From DSUN01 sp035527715 (lineage in GTDB: Bacteria; Planctomycetota; PUPC01; DSUN01): 64,000 nt of DNA. The position numbers and the translations under genes were made by a program. The stretch is taken from the NCBI GenBank assembly GCA_035527715.1, contig DATKZY010000064.1, positions 1-64,000 on the forward strand. The letters run 5' to 3'. Below the pieces are notes generated by a model. It did no database searches. It saw only the letters and a program-made list of their open reading frames with translations, and was not told where the DNA came from. This document shows, in pieces, positions 59,935-64,000 of the stretch (positions are counted from its first letter, which is position 1; each line of letters begins with the position of its first letter).

Positions 59935-61068
59935 ATGACGTCGAGAGAACGCATGCTCGTCGCGATGCGCAACGGCCAGCCCGATTGCGTGCCCGCCGCG
60001 CCCGACATGTCGAACATGATCCCCAGCCGCCTCACGGGCAAGCCGTTCTGGGACATCTATCTCTACCACGACCCGCCGCTGTGGATGGCCTATCTCGAAA
60101 CCGTGACCCACTTCGGCCACGACGGCTGGCTCGCCGGCCTGCCCTACCAGCTCGACTGCGACCTCGAGGAGGCCGAGGGCAAGCCTGTGTGGCAGGAGGC
60201 CATCGTCGAGCGCCGCCCCGATCGCCTCTACACCCGCTTCCACGCAGAGACCGACGGCAAGACGCAGTGGAGCGACTGGTGCAACGCCTACTACATAGAC
60301 AACCCATCCACCCACGGCCTCCCCCTCGCCAAGGTCGGCCTGCCCACCGACCCGCCCACGCGCTGGGAAGACGTCGAGCGGCGGACTCACTACAAAGGCA
60401 TGGAAGCCTTCTACACGGCCCGCGAGAGGATGGGCGACCGCGGGGTCGTGCTACCGAGCGTCGGCCTGCCCGGCCTCGCCCAGCGGCCCGAGGCCGTCTA
60501 CGAATACTACGACAGCCCCTCGAACGTCATCGCTCGCTGCGAGCAGCAGCGCGAGCGCACGGTCCGCCGCACCCGCGAGCTGGTCACGCACAAGCCCGAC
60601 GCCATTCTCATCGGCATGTCGGGCCACATGATCTGGAACCCCGAGCCGATCTTCCGCGTGCTCTCACTGCCCGCGCTTCAGGAGGTCACGGCCATCTGCA
60701 AGGCCGCGGGCGTGGTGAGCCAGATCCACTGCTGCGGCCCCGAGCGTGCCCTCGTGAAGATGGCCGCCGAGGAGAGCGACCTCGACAGCATCAACCCGCT
60801 GGAAATCCCCCCGATGGGCGACTGCGACCTGGCCCGACTCAAGCGCGAGTTCGGCACCAGGATCAGCCTGATGGGCAACCTCCACACCACCGAGGTCATG
60901 CTCAGGGGCACGCCCGACGACGTCCGCCGAGCCTCGAGGCGGGCCATTGACGACGCCGCGGACGGCGGCGGCTTCATCCTCTCCACCGGCGACCAGTGCG
61001 GCCGCGACACGCCCGACGAGAACATCCTCGCGATGATCGACACCGCACGAACGTATGGGAGGTACTGA
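59935..61068 (+). CDS. Uroporphyrinogen decarboxylase (UroD)-family protein
   Basis: This 377-residue protein has the UroD fold pattern: SRERMLVAMRNGQPDCVPAA at the start, DAILIGMSGHMIWNPEPIF, SQIHCCGPERALVKMAAEES with His/Cys metal ligands, and SINPLEIPPMGDCDLARLKR. GGGFILSTGDQCGRDTPDEN is the standard ending. The absence of the classical UroD arginine residues and the sugar-catabolic setting suggest a cobalamin-dependent methyltransferase or decarboxylase-like role rather than heme synthesis. GGAAGG precedes the ATG. Its last 120 bases are duplicated at 62621-62740. Confidence 0.85.
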   Translation: MTSRERMLVAMRNGQPDCVPAAPDMSNMIPSRLTGKPFWDIYLYHDPPLWMAYLETVTHFGHDGWLAGLPYQLDCDLEEAEGKPVWQEAIVERRPDRLYTRFHAETDGKTQWSDWCNAYYIDNPSTHGLPLAKVGLPTDPPTRWEDVERRTHYKGMEAFYTARERMGDRGVVLPSVGLPGLAQRPEAVYEYYDSPSNVIARCEQQRERTVRRTRELVTHKPDAILIGMSGHMIWNPEPIFRVLSLPALQEVTAICKAAGVVSQIHCCGPERALVKMAAEESDLDSINPLEIPPMGDCDLARLKREFGTRISLMGNLHTTEVMLRGTPDDVRRASRRAIDDAADGGGFILSTGDQCGRDTPDENILAMIDTARTYGRY

Positions 61069-61070
61069 CC

Positions 61071-62615
61071 ATGACCAATGTCCAGGTCCGCCCCCTGTGG
61101 CTCCCGCCGGCTCTGCTCGTGGCCGCGCTGGCGGTGGCTCTGGCCGCGAACGCAGGAGAGAAGCCCCCAATGCCCGATGCCCCGCCCGAAGGCCTGGTCG
61201 TCTGCCCCGCGCCGCCCGAGGAGAAGCTCTCCGAGGACTTCGAGCTGACGGTCGGCGGCCGCAAGGTCCCGGTCTACTCCTGCCGCGTGTCGGCCATGCC
61301 CTTCAACCAGGTGTGGCCGGGCTATCAGAGGCCCCTCGACCAGACGGAGCTCGCCTCCTTCGCCTACTGGGACATGGCCACTCCCGCGGCGGTGGAGATC
61401 ATCTCGAAGCGGCAGGTCCAGTCGGTGATCGTCCGGCCTCTCTCCCGCGGCATCCAGCCGAAGGTCGAGGGGAATCGCGTCTCCTTGCGGCTGCCCGGCC
61501 CGGGCCACCTGGTCGTGGAGGTGAACGGCTGGCACCAGGCGCTGCACCTGTTCGTCAGTCCGCCGGAGAAGGACCCGCCACGGCCGACCGACCCGGGCGT
61601 GCTGTACTTCGGCCCTGGGGTCCACCGGCCCGGGAAGATTCACATGGAGAGCAACCAGACCCTCTACGTTGCGGGCGGAGCCGTCGTCTACGGGGCGGTC
61701 GAGGCCACGGGCGCGTCGAACCTGAAGGTCCTGGGCCGCGGGATTCTCGACGCGAGCGGCTTCGAGCGGGGCAAGGGCGGCGGGAACCTTCGCTTCTCCG
61801 ACTGCTCGGGCGTCGTCGTGGACGGGCCGGTGCTCCGCGACCCGGACGTCTGGTGCCTGAGCGCCTTCGGCTGCCGCGACGTGGCGATCGCCAACGTGAA
61901 GCTCATCGGCCTCTGGCGCTACAACGCCGACGGCATTGACATCTGCAACAGCCAGGACGTGACGATCCGCGACTGCTTCGTCCGCTCCTTCGACGACAGC
62001 CTGGTCCTCAAGGGCCTCAAGGGCTCCAAGCGCTCGTTCGACGACCGGCCCGTCCGAAACGTCCTCGGCACGGGCTGCGTCATCTGGAACGATTGGGGGC
62101 GCGCCATCGAGATCGGCGCCGAGACCTGCGCTCCCGAGATAGACCACGTCATCTTCCGCGACTGCGACATCATCCGCACCGTCCACATCGCCATAGACAT
62201 CCAGCACGGCGACCGCGCTGCCGTCCACGACATCACCTTCGAGAACATCCGCGTCGAACTTGACGAGTTCAACCCCCAGCCGCGCATGCAGGGGGGCCGC
62301 GACGCCCGCTACACCCTCAACCCCCAGGACCGCTACTGCCCGCACCTGCTCGTCATCGTGATCCGTCCGACGCCCTACTCGAAGGACACCCAGCGCGGCA
62401 CCGTGCGGAACGTGGTCTTCAAGGACATCTCGGTCGCCGGGAAGCCGGTCCCGGCATCCGACTTCCGCGGCTTCGACCCCGACCACGGCGTCGATGGGAT
62501 CACGATCGAGAACCTCCGTTTCAACGGTCGTCCCATCGGCGATGCTCGGGCGGCCCGCCTCACCATCGGCCCCCACGTGAAGGACGTGCGCTTCGTTGCG
62601 CCTCCTCCCCGGTGA
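61071..62615 (+). CDS. Exported GH28-like (polygalacturonase-type) beta-helix protein
   Basis: This 514-residue protein has a signal peptide (PALLVAALAVALAANAGEK), an N-terminal beta domain to about 160, and a right-handed beta-helix. The GH28 landmarks are visible: YNADGIDICNSQDV, then CFVRSFDDSLVLKGLKG with the paired aspartates. A third block, AIEIGAETCAPEI, stands in the place of the G-H-G motif and lacks the histidine. It may act on galacturonan or a related polymer, or only bind it. GGGAGG lies nine bases before the ATG. It starts two bases after the UroD stop. Confidence 0.75.
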   Translation: MTNVQVRPLWLPPALLVAALAVALAANAGEKPPMPDAPPEGLVVCPAPPEEKLSEDFELTVGGRKVPVYSCRVSAMPFNQVWPGYQRPLDQTELASFAYWDMATPAAVEIISKRQVQSVIVRPLSRGIQPKVEGNRVSLRLPGPGHLVVEVNGWHQALHLFVSPPEKDPPRPTDPGVLYFGPGVHRPGKIHMESNQTLYVAGGAVVYGAVEATGASNLKVLGRGILDASGFERGKGGGNLRFSDCSGVVVDGPVLRDPDVWCLSAFGCRDVAIANVKLIGLWRYNADGIDICNSQDVTIRDCFVRSFDDSLVLKGLKGSKRSFDDRPVRNVLGTGCVIWNDWGRAIEIGAETCAPEIDHVIFRDCDIIRTVHIAIDIQHGDRAAVHDITFENIRVELDEFNPQPRMQGGRDARYTLNPQDRYCPHLLVIVIRPTPYSKDTQRGTVRNVVFKDISVAGKPVPASDFRGFDPDHGVDGITIENLRFNGRPIGDARAARLTIGPHVKDVRFVAPPPR

Positions 62616-62620
62616 GTCCT

Positions 62621-62740
62621 GACGACGCAGCGGCGGGCGGCGGCTTCATCCTCTCCACCGGCGACCAGTGCGGCCGCGACACGCCCGACGAGAACATCCT
62701 CGCGATGCTCGAGGTGGCGAGGGACTATGGGCGGTATTGA
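62621..62740 (+). pseudogene. Duplicated 3' end of the UroD-family gene
   Basis: This 120-base remnant encodes GGGFILSTGDQCGRDTPDEN and ends with its own stop. It copies the last 120 bases of the intact UroD-family gene at 60949-61068. About 70 bases in the middle are identical, while the last 30 differ. No start or upstream body is present. Confidence 0.75.
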
Positions 62741-63232
62741 GGAACGTGATGCGTAACGCGTGACCCAGAGACGGCGAGCCACGTGCAGGCCCGGGGCTCG
62801 CGCAATACGCGGCGAGCAGAAAAACGCGCTTGCGCCGGGCGATGAACGCGTCTACGATAGTTGACCGAAGAGCCGGCAGTCGCGTGCACGGCCGCTGTGC
62901 CGGGCTGGTTCCGGCTGCGCCGACGCGCAGCGTCGTGGAGACCGCAGGGGCACATGACCTCTCTCCCGGGATAAGCACCTGCCCCTCGCGAACGAAGAAC
63001 ACCACCCTGGCGGTTGGCCGTGGGCGCCGCGTGTGGGGATATCCCACGGGTGTGGCCGGATGCGACACGGCCCCCCGGTGGAAAGCATCGTGGCAAGAGG
63101 CCAACCCTTGCCGACACGCGACCTGCGGCGATTCGTGCAGTCGCTGCCTCAGTGGCACGCCAGTTGCTCTGGCAGTCCAGCGGAGGCGATGAGACGGGCC
63201 GGAATTCCCAGGGAGGGGCAGGAGGACCAGCG
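62741..63232. other. 492-base intergenic stretch before the terminal gene
   Basis: It starts with CGTGATGCGTAACGCGTGA-type repeats, then a GC-rich leader region without a supported gene. A sigma-54 promoter lies at 63153-63168. Confidence 0.55.
63153..63168 (+). promoter_or_regulatory. Sigma-54 promoter
   Basis: TGGCACGCCAGTTGCT matches the -24/-12 consensus TGGCACG-N4-TTGCT exactly. GG and GC are 10 bases apart. The inferred transcription start (~63179) is about 54 bases upstream of the start codon at 63233. It implies an enhancer-binding activator. Confidence 0.75.
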
Positions 63233-64000
63233 ATGAAGGGGCTCACGCGAGGTCCGGTCGGGGCACTGGCGCTGCTGGTGGCCGTCGGGGCGATGGCGAT
63301 TGCAGGCGGGCCGCCGCCCCGCAAAGGCGGGCCACCCGCCCGGAAGGGCGGCCCCCCCACCAAAGGCGGTCCGGGGCGGCGCGACGACAGGCGCGGTCCG
63401 GGCCTCAACGACACGCGCCCCGGTGACCGCGACAGGCCCACGCGCCCAGACGCTCAGGGCGTGAGCAGCGCGAACACCCCCGACCGCCCCGACCTCGACG
63501 GCAAGGGCGGCGACGTGGCTCATCCGCACGACAAGGGCTTCAAGGAGAGCCTGCCCGACGATATCAACTCGCGCGGCGGCCCGGCCGGCGTGTCGCCCGA
63601 CTTGCCAGACCCCGTGACGGGCGGCGGCTGGAGCGGCATTACCTTCGGGGGCACCGACACGTACAGCGATTGGGGCCGCAGGCGCGGTCTCGGCGACACG
63701 GTCCACCCGTTCGGCGGCGGCACGCACCGTCTCGATGGAAAGGGTGGCGATATCTCGTCCCTCGACGGGAAGGGCAACGACATGTCGTCTCTCGACGGGA
63801 AGGGCAACGACCTCGCCGCGGCCCTCCGACGCATCGCCGGGCGCGAGGGAGCCGACGTCTCGCCCGACGCCTCCACCCCATTCGCGTCGCGCCTGCCGGG
63901 CGGCACGCTGAGTGGACAAGGTCAGGGAATCACCGCCGAGGACGACTGGGAGAGCCCCACCGCGCTGACGCGCAACTGGCACGGCCACGGGCTCTACGGC
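63233..64000 (+). CDS. Exported Gly/Pro/Asp-rich repeat protein (3' end beyond window)
   Basis: The reading frame is open for all 256 codons to the right edge. The start has GGAGG eight bases upstream. It begins with a signal peptide (GALALLVAVGAMAIAGG), then a basic Pro/Gly stretch with repeats like PPRKGGPPARKGGPP. Acidic, Asp/Gly-rich sequence follows with the tandem motif SSLDGKGNDMSSLDGKGND. I recognise no domain. Low-complexity exported proteins like this are often surface or matrix proteins. A sigma-54 promoter precedes it. The absence of a stop means the C-terminus, and any PEP-CTERM or other sorting signal, is unseen. Confidence 0.7.
   Translation, partial: MKGLTRGPVGALALLVAVGAMAIAGGPPPRKGGPPARKGGPPTKGGPGRRDDRRGPGLNDTRPGDRDRPTRPDAQGVSSANTPDRPDLDGKGGDVAHPHDKGFKESLPDDINSRGGPAGVSPDLPDPVTGGGWSGITFGGTDTYSDWGRRRGLGDTVHPFGGGTHRLDGKGGDISSLDGKGNDMSSLDGKGNDLAAALRRIAGREGADVSPDASTPFASRLPGGTLSGQGQGITAEDDWESPTALTRNWHGHGLYG

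Noticed and set aside
1..64000. CRISPR array or integrated phage
   Set aside because: No regularly spaced direct repeats, integrase, capsid or terminase genes are seen; the repeats present are palindromes at irregular spacing.

Overview
The window is high-GC bacterial DNA, almost fully coding on both strands. It most resembles an uncultured member of the Planctomycetota or the wider PVC group. Support for this comes from the many exported glycoside-active enzymes, a PEP-CTERM protein, a very large secreted PD40/cytochrome c protein, a secreted DUF255 protein, an ExbB/ExbD motor tied to a HEAT lipoprotein, and the abundance of short palindromic repeats, including inside genes. The lineage is inferred from gene content; no rRNA or tRNA was found.

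Layout. 0.1-7 kb, minus strand: a GldG-like protein, a GH-A clan hydrolase, a PEP-CTERM protein and a MATE transporter. 7-9.2 kb: a repeat-rich, decayed stretch with a DUF5678 gene fused to an aspartyl-protease remnant, then an exported hypothetical. 9.4-11.3 kb: a tandem two-domain metallo-beta-lactamase-fold protein. 11.3-16.7 kb, minus: a tightly coupled operon of ExbB-like, ExbD-like, a one-pass membrane protein and a HEAT-repeat lipoprotein. 16.9-25.4 kb, plus: exported carbohydrate-related proteins, then MarC and MscS membrane proteins. 25.4-28 kb, minus: a two-gene cytochrome bd-like oxidase whose CydA-like subunit carries a C-terminal cytochrome c. 28.3-34.2 kb: an exported helical protein, a molbindin, a DUF255 thioredoxin-like protein and a zinc-ribbon/TPR protein. 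34.3-37.4 kb: a single-chain restriction-modification enzyme with a compositionally different middle. 37.7-40.1 kb: a glycyl radical dehydratase-like enzyme. 40.4-40.9 kb: a small papain-like protease.

41-62.7 kb is a divergent polysaccharide-catabolism region. The minus arm has a PD40/cytochrome protein, a GH172-like protein, an SGNH esterase, a BTRD1-type lipoprotein, an RraA-family protein and a sialidase-like protein. The plus arm has a GH-A-like hydrolase, a heparinase-like lyase, an alpha/alpha-toroid protein, a GH33-like sialidase, a BNR-4 protein, a GNAT, a UroD-family protein and a GH28-like protein. Two near-consensus promoters with back-to-back -35 boxes, sharing a 14/16 dyad, could drive both arms together. 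The window ends in an open CDS for a Gly/Pro/Asp-rich exported protein behind a textbook sigma-54 promoter.

The most unusual theme is interspersed palindromic DNA. At least ten hairpin-forming elements from several families lie in frame inside conserved genes. A separate intergenic hairpin family keeps its loop sequence while its stems vary with compensating changes. A duplicated UroD 3' end and a duplicated gene-tail sequence around 7.3 and 8.1 kb show local recombination and decay.
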